Shown here piece by piece: positions 1 through 8,371 of a stretch of DNA of 64,000 nt. The translations under genes and the position numbers were made by a program. The notes beneath the pieces are model-generated. The model was not told the origin of the DNA, did no database searches, and worked only from the letters and a program-made list of their open reading frames with translations. Each line of letters opens with the position of its first letter. The stretch's first letter is position 1. The stretch is taken from contig CAILEP010000034.1 of the NCBI GenBank assembly GCA_903833275.1, forward strand, positions 22,786 to 86,785, given 5' to 3'. Source of the stretch: an uncultured Bdellovibrionales bacterium. GTDB lineage: Bacteria; Bdellovibrionota; Bdellovibrionia; Bdellovibrionales; UBA1609.

Positions 1-1
1 C

Positions 2-574
2 GAAGCCATAACGGGTGAAACCGCGGCGCGCTTTTTGATGAAGCACACCCGAGAAGATATCGAAGCGCGCGAGGCTTGCGGCATGCAAGAAAACTGGCAA
101 CAGTATTTGCAATCAGATGCCCGCGTAGCTGTTTGGATTGACCGCGCCAAAGATGAGAAGAAAACTCTTGAGCGCGAAATTCAAGGTCTAAAGGGCTCGC
201 AAATCAATGTTGATGAACTGATGCAGTCAGCTCTGACCTTCAGTTTAAACGGCCAAAACGGTCGCTATGTCTTTGCGAGTTTAGAAATGAGCGATCGCGA
301 TCTTTTAAGTCAAATTGGCGATCGTCTGCGCGACAAAATTCAATCCGGAGTGGTCGTGCTCGTCGGCCGGGGCGAAGGCTCGCATCCGATTATCGTAAAT
401 GTAACTAAGAATTGGGTTGGACCGCTTAACGCCGGTCAGATTCTCGGCGCAGTGGCCTCCGCTCTCGGTGGTAAAGGGGGCGGTCGGCCCGACTTCGCAC
501 AAGGGGCCGGCAAAGATTTAAGCCAAATTCGCGAAGCCCGCGATTCAATAAAGAAGTTTGGTCTTACTTTTTAG
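2..574 (+). CDS. alaS: Alanyl-tRNA synthetase, C-terminal part (5' truncated by window edge)
   Basis: The reading frame is open from base 2, so the start lies outside the window. The visible 190 residues are the end of alanyl-tRNA synthetase: the last part of the editing domain (ITGETAARFL), a coiled linker (EKKTLEREIQ) and the C-terminal DHHA1-type domain ending in the family signature GGKGGGRPDFAQGAG. The enzyme charges tRNA-Ala in the cytoplasm and edits mischarged Ser/Gly. The aminoacylation core cannot be checked here. The stop at 572-574 lies about 30 bases before the next gene on the same strand, so cotranscription is possible. Confidence 0.95.
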   Translation, partial: EAITGETAARFLMKHTREDIEAREACGMQENWQQYLQSDARVAVWIDRAKDEKKTLEREIQGLKGSQINVDELMQSALTFSLNGQNGRYVFASLEMSDRDLLSQIGDRLRDKIQSGVVVLVGRGEGSHPIIVNVTKNWVGPLNAGQILGAVASALGGKGGGRPDFAQGAGKDLSQIREARDSIKKFGLTF

Positions 575-605
575 ATTTAACACCGCCAACCCCAAGAGGT
601 TCACT

Positions 606-1358
606 TTGCTTCTTCTAAAATATCTAGGCGTCATCGTATTTTTAATTAGCTCGATGGGGTTTGCTAAAACACAATCTCAACCACCAACCTCAACGATAAA
701 TAAAAAATCAGAAGTGCCGCCTGATAAGCTGCCCGTTTACCAAATTGGCAGCGGCGCCACTTATAACTTAGCTCTGAGCAGCGGCAATAGCGATGTCACC
801 ATCGGGTTTGTAGAGCAAACTGCCCAAAAGCTTGTGGTCGAAATCGCCATGAAGTCCTCGGGCGAAAACGACGGGCTAAATGCCACCATGCTTCAGCAGT
901 TTCAGCTTGGATTGGTCGGCGGCAAGATTCAGATTCTAAAAGGGATCATGAAGATACCAATGATCGAAAAGCCGCAGATTTTGCCGGCTGAATACCTCGA
1001 AGGCTTTAGCGGCGTTCAGGTGAAGAGCTTTTTGATTGGCTCGTCTAAGGATATCGACGGTAAAAAAGTGGGCGAAGAAGCTATCTCGGCCGGGGGCAAA
1101 ACGTACCAGACGACGCACTATCGTCATGTTGAAAATGGCCAAACCATTGATTATTGGATTTCGGATGCGGCAAAGCCAATGGGCCTGATTAAAATAGAAT
1201 CTTCAGGCAGCTCGCAAAGCCAAAACTACAAAATGACTTTGAAAAATTCAGTCTCAGGGGTCACCACTCAAATAAATGAGCGCGATGCCGAGCCATTGAA
1301 TGATACTGCAAAAACTTTTTTACCTATGCTACTACCAGGGCTCAGCAATCATTTGTAA
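606..1358 (+). CDS. Secreted protein of unknown function
   Basis: I do not recognise a family. A longer reading from TTG at 558 would overlap alaS. I prefer TTG at 606 because AAGAGG at 594-599 sits 6 bases upstream and the resulting N-terminus (LLLKYLGVIVFLISSMGFAKT) is a clean Sec signal peptide. The mature part of about 225 residues is soluble-looking, Ser/Gly-rich and beta-prone, with no cysteine clusters or catalytic motif visible. It is probably periplasmic and possibly transcribed with alaS. It is convergent with the next gene. Confidence 0.7.
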   Translation: MLLLKYLGVIVFLISSMGFAKTQSQPPTSTINKKSEVPPDKLPVYQIGSGATYNLALSSGNSDVTIGFVEQTAQKLVVEIAMKSSGENDGLNATMLQQFQLGLVGGKIQILKGIMKIPMIEKPQILPAEYLEGFSGVQVKSFLIGSSKDIDGKKVGEEAISAGGKTYQTTHYRHVENGQTIDYWISDAAKPMGLIKIESSGSSQSQNYKMTLKNSVSGVTTQINERDAEPLNDTAKTFLPMLLPGLSNHL

Positions 1359-1360
1359 TA

Positions 1361-1379
1361 CCGGCATTTTGAATGCGGG
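1361..1379. terminator. Hairpin between convergent genes
   Basis: CCGGCATT (1361-1368) and AATGCGGG (1372-1379) form an 8-bp stem with one mismatch and a 3-base loop, exactly between two convergent stop codons. There is no T-run on either side, so it may only be a weak bidirectional terminator. Confidence 0.35.
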
Positions 1380-1386
1380 TGAATCG

Positions 1387-2070
1387 TTAGAGTTCTTGGC
1401 TTTCATGGCCGTATTTCGCCATAAATTTCGACCCACGAAAGAAGAGGTCATGGCCAATCATCTGGTCATTTCGCCAGTGCCCCGCCGTGGTTTTAACTCT
1501 TTTTTGCACGGGCTTGTGAAATTTCAGCTCGGCGCGGCCGTCTTCAATGGCGTAGACAAACCAATTGAGCGATTCGATACCGGTGGCCGGGTCGGGCGGG
1601 CTCCAAAATGTGAACTCAATCACTTCAATTTTACCGATCTTTCGAGTTAAAAGTTGAGACCACTCAACAAGATCCGATTGCTCAGGGATGGTTGCGGTGT
1701 ATCGCCCAAGAGCACTGGCCATAAAGATTTTATCGTGCCATAGCCGAATTTGAGTGCCGCCGATTTTCATGTGACAGTCTTTTTGCTTGAGGGCTTTGCC
1801 ATGACACGAGGTCGGCTCAACCGCGGTCTTGGGCGACGTTTTTTTAGCAGAAACCGCCGGCTTTGCCGTCGGTAATGGGGCCGGTATTGGGTTCGCTCTT
1901 GAACTAAACGTGGGCCCCGAATTTTGGCTATTCGCTGGTGTTGATGCCGAAGTCAATGCAGGCGTCGTGCCTGAAGGTGGCGCTGAACCCGCTTCTGGAT
2001 TCGCGGCTAAAGCCGTCGAAAAAGCCCAGGCAAACCCTGCAAAAACAAAAATATTTCGAGCAAGCGACAT
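1387..2070 (-). CDS. Secreted Pro/Ser/Thr-rich protein of unknown function
   Basis: The start at 2070 is chosen because MSLARNIFVFAGFAWA...ALAA is a good signal peptide; the frame can be extended to 2106. After the signal, about 70 residues are low-complexity Pro/Ala/Ser/Thr, probably an unstructured linker across the periplasm or cell surface. A compact C-terminal domain of about 130 residues follows, with two cysteines near its start (TSCHG, KDCHM) and several Trp residues. No known family is recognised. It is divergent from mutY across a gap of under 50 bases, so their promoters must overlap. Confidence 0.7.
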   Translation of the reverse strand: MSLARNIFVFAGFAWAFSTALAANPEAGSAPPSGTTPALTSASTPANSQNSGPTFSSRANPIPAPLPTAKPAVSAKKTSPKTAVEPTSCHGKALKQKDCHMKIGGTQIRLWHDKIFMASALGRYTATIPEQSDLVEWSQLLTRKIGKIEVIEFTFWSPPDPATGIESLNWFVYAIEDGRAELKFHKPVQKRVKTTAGHWRNDQMIGHDLFFRGSKFMAKYGHESQEL

Positions 2071-2116
2071 AGTTCTTGTCTTATCAAACGCACACAAAGT
2101 AGTCATACTCTATTCT

Positions 2117-4333
2117 ATGCAGAACCAGGCCGCCCGTCGCAATAAAAAAAAATCATACGCGCCGCTCGGCGAAGTAAGGGCGCTTTTAGCTTGGTACCAT
2201 GGCCAGAAACGCGATTTGCCTTGGCGACGAAGCCGTGACCCGTACCCCATTTGGTTGTCTGAAACGATGCTGCAGCAGACAACGACCACGGCGGTCATCC
2301 CTTATTTTGAAAAATTCTTGCGAAACTTTCCGACCTTGAAAAGTCTCGCTCTCGCTGACGAACCCGATGTGCTCGCGCTTTGGGCGGGTCTTGGCTACTA
2401 CTCTCGTGCCCGAAATTTGCTAAAAGCCGCACGCGAATTGGCGACATTTAAGCGCTTTCCGCAGACATTTAGCGAGTTGATCGAGCTTCCGGGTTTTGGA
2501 CCCTACACCGCCCGGGCCGTAAGCAGCATTGCATTCGATGAACCAGTCGGAGTACTCGACGGCAATGTCATTCGCGTACTGACTCGGCGCTTTGCTCTCA
2601 AACTCAATTGGTGGCAGCCTGTCGAGCGCGAAAAATTGCAGGCCATCGCTGATGCGATCGCCCAACCGGGCCCAAGCTCAGAGATCAATCAAGCCTTGAT
2701 GGAGCTCGGGTCTCAAGTTTGCACTCCCCAAAACCCGCACTGCTTCAGCTGCCCCTGGGTCACCTCTTGCGAGGCAAAAAGAAAAAACTTAATCGCGCAG
2801 TTGCCGATGCGAAAACCCAAACGCGCTTCCGAAATTTGGCTTTGGCGCGCACGAATCGAAACTCGCAAAAATACGGTGAAGCTGATTCTCAATAAGACAG
2901 GGCCGTTCTTAAAAAATGCGTGGGTTTTGCCGGGTAAAATAGAACGGCTTGAAAAAAAGCCTAATAAATTTGATTTTCGTCATTCGATCACCCACCATGA
3001 TATCTTTATTGAACTGAAGGGCGCTCAATTGTCAAAAAGTAGAACTCAAAACCCCGCCCCCCAAGACACGCTTTGGCTGCCCGTCGACAATCTTGAAGAA
3101 GCCCTACCCAAAGTTTCACCCTCGTCACTAATTCGCAAAGCTCTTCACCTGGCCTCTCGCAACGGGCTATTGACTGTTGGTTTTACAATGTTAATCGCCA
3201 TGAGCCTCATTTCGTGCCGATCTTCTGGGCTAAAAAATACCCCGGGTGAGAATATTTCGTCGGTAAAGCAAATAGCGCCCGGGCTGACTCAACTCACGAG
3301 CAATGGTGAAAATTATCGCCCCCAACTTTCGCCCGATGGCCAACGAATCCTATTTATTTCAGCGCAACGTGCGAACCACATACATGCCCAGATTTATGAA
3401 TTTAATCTTGCGACCAATAAAGAGCGCCGAATTAGCTATCAGGATGGGACGATTTACGACGCCGTTTACGACCAAACTCCGGATCACATTCTGTATTCTA
3501 GCAACACCGATGAGATCAAAGAAAACCCAATTTTTATTCGACAGGCTCTTTTTCGGGCCAAAAATAATTCTCAGCAAAATAACCCGACTGTTAGCGCGAC
3601 CCCTTCACCAAATGCCTGGCCGCCATTTCTAGACGAAACCTTCGGCGACAACTTTGTTGAGAAACTGCCGCAAACCGATATTTATTATGGCTCTCACGAC
3701 GGCCGCGAAATTAAACGCCTCACCACCTTGCCAGGCTTCGAAGGTCAGTTGTCTTTGCGACCCCGCTCTCATGAGGCCATTATCGTCGCGAGCGACGGTA
3801 TTAAAAATCACGTTCCGTTACATCTTTCGCGATTGAATTTTCAAAACGGCGCACTAAGCACCCTGAGCGCCGCCGGCGCAGTACCCCCTCAAGGCGCCAC
3901 TCTGCCGGTCGCCGAATTGTGGCCGCAAGTAAGCCCCGACGGTAAAAAACTTTTATGGAGTCATCTGCTCTCTTCAACCGAAAGCGAAATTTGGGTCGCC
4001 AATTTGACGGGCTCGTCGCAACTCGGCCAAGCGAAGAAACTAATTGCGGTGGCCGGGGCCCATGCGCTATTTGCAAAATGGTCGCCGAAAGGCGATGAAA
4101 TTGTTTTCGCCTCAAATCACGATGAAGTTCGCAATTTCGAAATCTATGTCGCCAAAAGTGACGGTAGTTGCGTTCGTCGCCTAACGACCGAATTCGGCCA
4201 AGACGTCGACCCTATTTTTTCCCCCGACCAAAAAACTCTCTATTTTGCGAGCGATCGTACAGGGCGAAGACAAATCTATGCCCTCGTCTACAATCCTGCC
4301 CCTTGCGCCGCTACGGGTAGCCCTGTACAGTAA
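2117..4333 (+). CDS. mutY: MutY adenine glycosylase reading in frame into a TolB-like beta-propeller lipoprotein
   Basis: Start 2117 (MQNQAARR) gives a normal MutY. It has the catalytic-Glu motif SETMLQQT (E49), helix-hairpin-helix LPGFGPYTA (about 124-132), catalytic Asp in VLDGNV (D148) and a 4Fe-4S loop with Cys202, 209, 212 and 218 (C-x6-C-x2-C-x5-C). A MutT-like 8-oxoG-recognition domain follows (WVLPG, HSITHHDIF). MutY removes A opposite 8-oxoG. At about residue 352 the same frame continues without a stop into TVGFTMLIAMSLISC, a perfect lipoprotein signal with lipobox LISC (C367), then six PD40/WD-like repeats (LSPDGQRILF, VSPDGKKLLW, WSPKGDEIVF). The second half may be expressed separately from ATG 3188 or TTG 3170, though neither has a strong ribosome-binding site. 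A sequencing error that removed the mutY stop is another explanation. Confidence 0.85.
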   Translation: MQNQAARRNKKKSYAPLGEVRALLAWYHGQKRDLPWRRSRDPYPIWLSETMLQQTTTTAVIPYFEKFLRNFPTLKSLALADEPDVLALWAGLGYYSRARNLLKAARELATFKRFPQTFSELIELPGFGPYTARAVSSIAFDEPVGVLDGNVIRVLTRRFALKLNWWQPVEREKLQAIADAIAQPGPSSEINQALMELGSQVCTPQNPHCFSCPWVTSCEAKRKNLIAQLPMRKPKRASEIWLWRARIETRKNTVKLILNKTGPFLKNAWVLPGKIERLEKKPNKFDFRHSITHHDIFIELKGAQLSKSRTQNPAPQDTLWLPVDNLEEALPKVSPSSLIRKALHLASRNGLLTVGFTMLIAMSLISCRSSGLKNTPGENISSVKQIAPGLTQLTSNGENYRPQLSPDGQRILFISAQRANHIHAQIYEFNLATNKERRISYQDGTIYDAVYDQTPDHILYSSNTDEIKENPIFIRQALFRAKNNSQQNNPTVSATPSPNAWPPFLDETFGDNFVEKLPQTDIYYGSHDGREIKRLTTLPGFEGQLSLRPRSHEAIIVASDGIKNHVPLHLSRLNFQNGALSTLSAAGAVPPQGATLPVAELWPQVSPDGKKLLWSHLLSSTESEIWVANLTGSSQLGQAKKLIAVAGAHALFAKWSPKGDEIVFASNHDEVRNFEIYVAKSDGSCVRRLTTEFGQDVDPIFSPDQKTLYFASDRTGRRQIYALVYNPAPCAATGSPVQ
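3188..4333 (+). CDS. Possible separately started TolB-like lipoprotein (nested in the mutY frame)
   Basis: This is an alternative start inside the fused frame. ATG 3188 gives a hydrophobic leader ending in LISC, the typical bacterial lipobox, with the lipidated Cys as residue 10. Six PD40 beta-propeller repeats follow, as in TolB and other periplasmic propellers. A lipoprotein signal makes no sense inside a cytoplasmic DNA-repair enzyme, which argues that this half is exported as its own protein. The leader is short from ATG 3188 and better from TTG 3170. A downstream exported protein starts 4 bases after the stop. Confidence 0.55.
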   Translation: MLIAMSLISCRSSGLKNTPGENISSVKQIAPGLTQLTSNGENYRPQLSPDGQRILFISAQRANHIHAQIYEFNLATNKERRISYQDGTIYDAVYDQTPDHILYSSNTDEIKENPIFIRQALFRAKNNSQQNNPTVSATPSPNAWPPFLDETFGDNFVEKLPQTDIYYGSHDGREIKRLTTLPGFEGQLSLRPRSHEAIIVASDGIKNHVPLHLSRLNFQNGALSTLSAAGAVPPQGATLPVAELWPQVSPDGKKLLWSHLLSSTESEIWVANLTGSSQLGQAKKLIAVAGAHALFAKWSPKGDEIVFASNHDEVRNFEIYVAKSDGSCVRRLTTEFGQDVDPIFSPDQKTLYFASDRTGRRQIYALVYNPAPCAATGSPVQ

Positions 4334-4337
4334 TTAA

Positions 4338-4889
4338 ATGCGCTATCCATTGGTTATTTTGGCATTACTATTAACGACGATTGGCTCTTTTTCGAGTCGT
4401 TCGGCAGCCGCGCCATTACCCCTCACCTCAAGTTCACTTTTTATTTCTGGGCAGCGTGGGCTCTTTCACTCCCCGATTGGTTTTGTGATCAACTCGGGCA
4501 ACACAGACTGGCATTTAGCTGTTGCACCAAAAAATAATTCGTACATCGAAACCGTCTATCGCGCCCCAGGCGACAACAAGGTTCAGGCCGCCCTCACCGT
4601 GCGCGCTGAAACGCTGCTGTCTAAAACCGATCTCGATTCGTATGCCAAAAAATGGATAAAAGATTATCCGCGACTTGGCTTCGAGGTTCTGACCGCCAAA
4701 AAAGTTCGTGTCGGCGAACAAGTGGGTTACATGCTTGACCTGCTCAGCCGCGAAAACTCGAAACAACTTCGACAGGTTCTGTTTCTTAAGGGTAGAAACA
4801 CTGTGACGCTTACTTGCCGCGACGATGTTTCAACTTTTGCGCAGTCGTTGAAGTCCTGTAACGATATCATACGCACCTTTCATTGGTAA
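4338..4889 (+). CDS. Small secreted protein of unknown function
   Basis: MRYPLVILALLLTTIGSFSS...SAAAP is a Sec signal peptide. The mature protein of about 155 residues has an alpha/beta pattern with two Cys near the end (TLTCRDD, SLKSCND) that could form a disulfide. The shape resembles small periplasmic proteins of the DcrB/PsbP-like fold, but this is only an impression. It starts 4 bases after the TolB-like gene and is almost certainly cotranscribed with it. Confidence 0.7.
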   Translation: MRYPLVILALLLTTIGSFSSRSAAAPLPLTSSSLFISGQRGLFHSPIGFVINSGNTDWHLAVAPKNNSYIETVYRAPGDNKVQAALTVRAETLLSKTDLDSYAKKWIKDYPRLGFEVLTAKKVRVGEQVGYMLDLLSRENSKQLRQVLFLKGRNTVTLTCRDDVSTFAQSLKSCNDIIRTFHW

Positions 4890-4925
4890 TTTCACCTGAC
4901 GATCGCCTGCCGTCGATGCTAATTT

Positions 4926-5492
4926 ATGAATGTGAAACAAAAAATGATTTGGATTTTTTTAATAATGACCAGCGGCCTTTTGCCGACCCTCGCTCACGCT
5001 CAATTTGATGGCCAAACTGATTCACCGAGCTTCAGCGCACCACCACCATCCGGGATTTTAACTCATCTTAATGGCAGCGATATCAGCACCGGCCAAAAAT
5101 ATTTACTCGGGGCTTCGGTGCTCGGCACTTATTATCTCATAAGCCAAACCCGTAATGGGCCGTTGATTTTCGGCGGACTTTACGCCATGGGCACTTTGGT
5201 TTTGATGCGCGAATCGTCGTACCAAAATGCTGAAGAGGCCAGCGAGCTGCTTGTGCCCTTCAGTATGATCACGATGTCTGTTATCAATATCGCCCTTTTC
5301 AATAACAGCATCGATCGTTTTTCTTACAATGATGTTTTTGCCTACAACGTCATAGCGACAGGTCTCATCGCGAGCTACGCATGGTGGGATCACTCTCGCC
5401 GACTGCCCAGTGGCCGCATTCGATCGAAGTCGCAACTCTTACCTTTTATTAAAAATGACCAAGCGGGTCTCGCCTGGTCTTTCAATTATTAG
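4926..5492 (+). CDS. Envelope protein of unknown function with several membrane segments
   Basis: The N-terminus (KMIWIFLIMTSGLLPTLAHAQ) is a signal peptide with an AxA-like cleavage site. The following about 165 residues contain three or four hydrophobic stretches (YLLGASVLGTYYLI, PLIFGGLYAMGTLVLM, FSMITMSVINIALF, VIATGLIASYAWW), so it is likely an inner-membrane protein, or possibly a short barrel. No family is recognised. Its stop overlaps the stop of the convergent helicase gene by 4 bases. Confidence 0.65.
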   Translation: MNVKQKMIWIFLIMTSGLLPTLAHAQFDGQTDSPSFSAPPPSGILTHLNGSDISTGQKYLLGASVLGTYYLISQTRNGPLIFGGLYAMGTLVLMRESSYQNAEEASELLVPFSMITMSVINIALFNNSIDRFSYNDVFAYNVIATGLIASYAWWDHSRRLPSGRIRSKSQLLPFIKNDQAGLAWSFNY

Positions 5493-7444
5493 CGAAATAG
5501 CTTTTTTAAAAAACCGCGCACCTTGTTGATAACAGAGGGGCCGCCTTTAGCTGGTGCACCTTTGCTTCCGGGTTGCCCCGGTCGATGCGTATACGATTGT
5601 CTCGGGCGCGAATCATTTTGCGGTCGACGCCCTTGCTGACCACCACGGCCACCTTGACCTTGCGGTCTTTGCTCGCGCGGGCCACTGTGACTTGGGCCAC
5701 CACCATGACGTGGTGCCGGTCTATTTCCGGCATGTCCGCCACCACCGCTATGTCGACCGCCGGCTGGTCGCGCTTCACCTGACCCAACTGGCGCCGCTGC
5801 GCGATTGTCATTTCTAGCTTGGTCATCTCTGCCTTGGTCATTTCTTGGAGGGCGATTATCAAAATTTCGACGTGGACCACCGCCATCGTGCCCACGGTCG
5901 GGGCCGCGATTCGGTCCGCGATCAGGTCCGCGATCAGGTCCTCGGTCATGCCCACGATCTGGGCCACCGCGACCTTGGCCACCGGCGTGAGGACGATCAT
6001 TTCTCATCGGTCGATCACCGCGTGGGCCACCACGATCTGGTCGCGGGCCGCGATCTCCGCCACCATGACGGGGGCCTCGGTCGCCACCTCGGTCATTGCG
6101 TGGGCCACGATCTCCACCTCGATCACTGTAGGATCGATCACTCGGAAATTCTTTAAATTCTTTAAGCATGTCGGCGTCGTCAATCCACCCAATAGTAATT
6201 TTATGACCCAAATAGCTCTCTATTCGAGTCAAGGCTTCAACGTCACGGTCGCCAACCAAACTTATGGCTTTGCCTTTTTCACCGGCGCGGCCCGTTCGGC
6301 CAATTCGATGCACATAATTTTCTGCATCATCTGGTAATTCAAAGTTTATAACGAGATCGACGCCTTTAATATCAAGACCACGAGCGGCTACGTCAGTTGC
6401 CACCAATATATTGCGATCATTAACAGCGCGAAAGAGCTCCATGATACGAGTGCGCTGGCTCTGCGAAATCAGGCTTGAAATGCCCATGGCAGGTACGCCG
6501 TTTTGCGAAAGAAATTGCGAAATCCGCTCGACGTTGTGCTTAAAGTTACTAAAAATAATCGCTTGTTTTGGAGCGCGTTTTTGCAAAAGAGAGAGCAAGT
6601 ATTTTGGTTTTTCATAACTGCCGACGTGAAAAATTTCGTCTTCGACGTTTTCAGCTTTGGCCTGATCGCGGCTGACGTTAATATCAACCGGGTTCGCGCC
6701 GAATTCATAGGCCGTATTAAGAACATCAAAATTGAGAGTTGCGCTGAACACCAAAAACTGTCGATCATTCGGCACGCGACGCAAAACGTATTTCATATCG
6801 TCTTTGAAGCCCATATCGAACATTCGATCGGCTTCATCAAAAACAATGGCGCGCACTTGGCCAAGATCTACTAGATTTTCTTTGTAAAGATCGATCAAAC
6901 GACCCGGGGTTGCCACGATAAATTCGACACCGCCACGAAGAGCTGCTTTTTGGCTCTCGTACCCTGTGCCTCCATATATTGCAGTCGCTCGTAACCCGGC
7001 CGCTCGACCCAATTTAGTCGCATTTGTGCAAACTTGTTCGGCCAATTCGCGTGTCGGTACAAGAATCAAAATAAAATTAGTTTTTCGCCAACCCTTAAAA
7101 ATGGGGCGAAGAGCCACTGCTGGCTCGGCACCTTCAACTGGCGGCTGTTCACCATCAGTAGGGGCCGCGGCTTCAGTTGGTGCTGAAGTTTGCAACGCTG
7201 ACGGTGTTGCTTCGCTACTTGCCGGAGCTTGAGACGCCTCTTGTTTTGATCGAAGAATGCGATCCATAAGTGGCAACAAAAAGGCGGCCGTCTTACCGGT
7301 ACCCGTTTGTGCTAAACCAGCTACATCGCGCCCTTCAATAATCGGGGGGATGGCGGCTACTTGTATAGGTGTGCATTCGACAAAATTACTTTCATCAACA
7401 GCCGCTTGGATCAGCGGGTGTAACCCAATGTCTTTAAAATTCAC
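5489..7444 (-). CDS. DEAD-box ATP-dependent RNA helicase with long RG-rich tail
   Basis: It has the full DEAD-box core: Q-motif region (DIGLHPLIQAAV), motif I AQTGTGKTAA, motif Ia PTRELA, motif II DEAD in VFDEADRM, motif III SAT, and motif VI HRIGRTGRAG. An insert of about 50 residues rich in Ala/Pro/Glu follows motif I. After residue about 430 comes a tail of about 220 residues made of RGG, DRGP and HGGG repeats, typical of RNA-binding disordered tails. It would unwind RNA in ribosome assembly, cold adaptation or mRNA decay, like RhlE or CsdA. The tail resembles RhlE-type proteins, but I do not assign a symbol. The gene is monocistronic. Confidence 0.93.
   Translation of the reverse strand: MNFKDIGLHPLIQAAVDESNFVECTPIQVAAIPPIIEGRDVAGLAQTGTGKTAAFLLPLMDRILRSKQEASQAPASSEATPSALQTSAPTEAAAPTDGEQPPVEGAEPAVALRPIFKGWRKTNFILILVPTRELAEQVCTNATKLGRAAGLRATAIYGGTGYESQKAALRGGVEFIVATPGRLIDLYKENLVDLGQVRAIVFDEADRMFDMGFKDDMKYVLRRVPNDRQFLVFSATLNFDVLNTAYEFGANPVDINVSRDQAKAENVEDEIFHVGSYEKPKYLLSLLQKRAPKQAIIFSNFKHNVERISQFLSQNGVPAMGISSLISQSQRTRIMELFRAVNDRNILVATDVAARGLDIKGVDLVINFELPDDAENYVHRIGRTGRAGEKGKAISLVGDRDVEALTRIESYLGHKITIGWIDDADMLKEFKEFPSDRSYSDRGGDRGPRNDRGGDRGPRHGGGDRGPRPDRGGPRGDRPMRNDRPHAGGQGRGGPDRGHDRGPDRGPDRGPNRGPDRGHDGGGPRRNFDNRPPRNDQGRDDQARNDNRAAAPVGSGEARPAGGRHSGGGGHAGNRPAPRHGGGPSHSGPREQRPQGQGGRGGQQGRRPQNDSRPRQSYTHRPGQPGSKGAPAKGGPSVINKVRGFLKKLFR
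5888..5965 (-). repeat. Tandem 12-bp repeats coding for DRGP units
   Basis: Within the helicase tail, units close to GGACCTGATCGC repeat with few changes and encode successive D-R-G-P tetrapeptides. Such runs can gain or lose units by slippage without breaking the frame. Confidence 0.7.
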
Positions 7445-7506
7445 TTTTCCCTTTCTAACCCAAAATCTTTACGGTTGTATCGAGTGTCGCGCCAAAAGTC
7501 AAAATT

Positions 7507-8334
7507 TCAAAAATGACCCAAAATCTCGGAGAGAAAGCCACGCACGACCGCGACGAACTCCTGTGGTTTATCAAAATGCACCCAATGCCCCGCACCGGCG
7601 ACTTCAACTCCGCGAATAGCCGGGTTTACCGCCAATACCTTGTCATATTCGACCCGCGGAAAGTCGTTTGAATGCTCACCGCGAACAAAAAGCGTAGGTA
7701 TTCTAAGGTCTTCAACCGCATCCCACCGCGGCTTGAAGTGCCCACTTAATAGGCTTGAAAGAATCGCGTTTTTTGAAAACCGCCAATCGGCCGTACCGTC
7801 AGGCCGGTTTTCGATATTGGTATAGAAATATTGCCCCAATACCTGGGCGCCAGGGCCGCCCCCGAGCTTTTCGACGAATTGATGCTCAAAATACTCCTTA
7901 GCCGCCAATTTACTCGAAAATGGGGCCGGGACCATCTCTACCATCGCTATGGTTTTCTTCATTGCGTCGACATTGCCCTCCGGGCCGATATCCTCGATAA
8001 CCAGTGCCTCTATTCTCTGCGGATATTTTTGGGCAAAATGGAGGGCATTTCGACCGCCCATCGAGTGCCCTACGAGAGAAATTTTGTTCCAACCGAGCTC
8101 ATCCAAAATCATTTTTAGATCAAGCGAGTAATCTTCTGGAGTGTACCCGCTGGCCGGCTTAAAGCTCCAACCATGGCCACGCTGATCGTAGGCTAATACC
8201 TGAAAATCCTTTTGAAACGCCGGTATCACTCGGCGCCAATTGGCAGCAGAACCCATGACGCCGTGTAAAAACACAAGTTTATGGGCATGAGGCTCTGGAG
8301 TGATTTCGTACTTAAAATTCTGCAAATATGACAT
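7507..8334 (-). CDS. Alpha/beta-hydrolase (esterase-like)
   Basis: This is a typical alpha/beta-hydrolase of 275 residues. It has the oxyanion-hole segment FLHGVMGSAANW, nucleophile elbow GHSMGGRNAL (Ser at about 92), a likely acid residue near FVRGEHSNDF and catalytic His in GAGHWVHFDKP. Architecture and length match the YbfF/abhydrolase-1 esterase group, whose substrates are often acyl esters. It has no signal peptide and is cytoplasmic. It lies downstream of nothing and divergent from pcnB across about 35 bases. Its substrate cannot be read from sequence. Confidence 0.85.
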   Translation of the reverse strand: MSYLQNFKYEITPEPHAHKLVFLHGVMGSAANWRRVIPAFQKDFQVLAYDQRGHGWSFKPASGYTPEDYSLDLKMILDELGWNKISLVGHSMGGRNALHFAQKYPQRIEALVIEDIGPEGNVDAMKKTIAMVEMVPAPFSSKLAAKEYFEHQFVEKLGGGPGAQVLGQYFYTNIENRPDGTADWRFSKNAILSSLLSGHFKPRWDAVEDLRIPTLFVRGEHSNDFPRVEYDKVLAVNPAIRGVEVAGAGHWVHFDKPQEFVAVVRGFLSEILGHF

Positions 8335-8371
8335 TTGTGCTTCTATTATCGGGTGAAGATCGTTTGACCAC

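Noticed and set aside
1829..2116. N-terminal extension of mutY in the same frame
   Set aside because: It is the reverse strand of the secreted Pro/Ser/Thr-rich gene and shows no MutY similarity; ATG 2117 gives a normal MutY start.
5506..6340. Many long frames on both strands across the helicase tail
   Set aside because: They are shadows of the GC-rich RGG repeats in other frames (biased toward Arg, His, Met, Val), without ribosome-binding sites or family matches.
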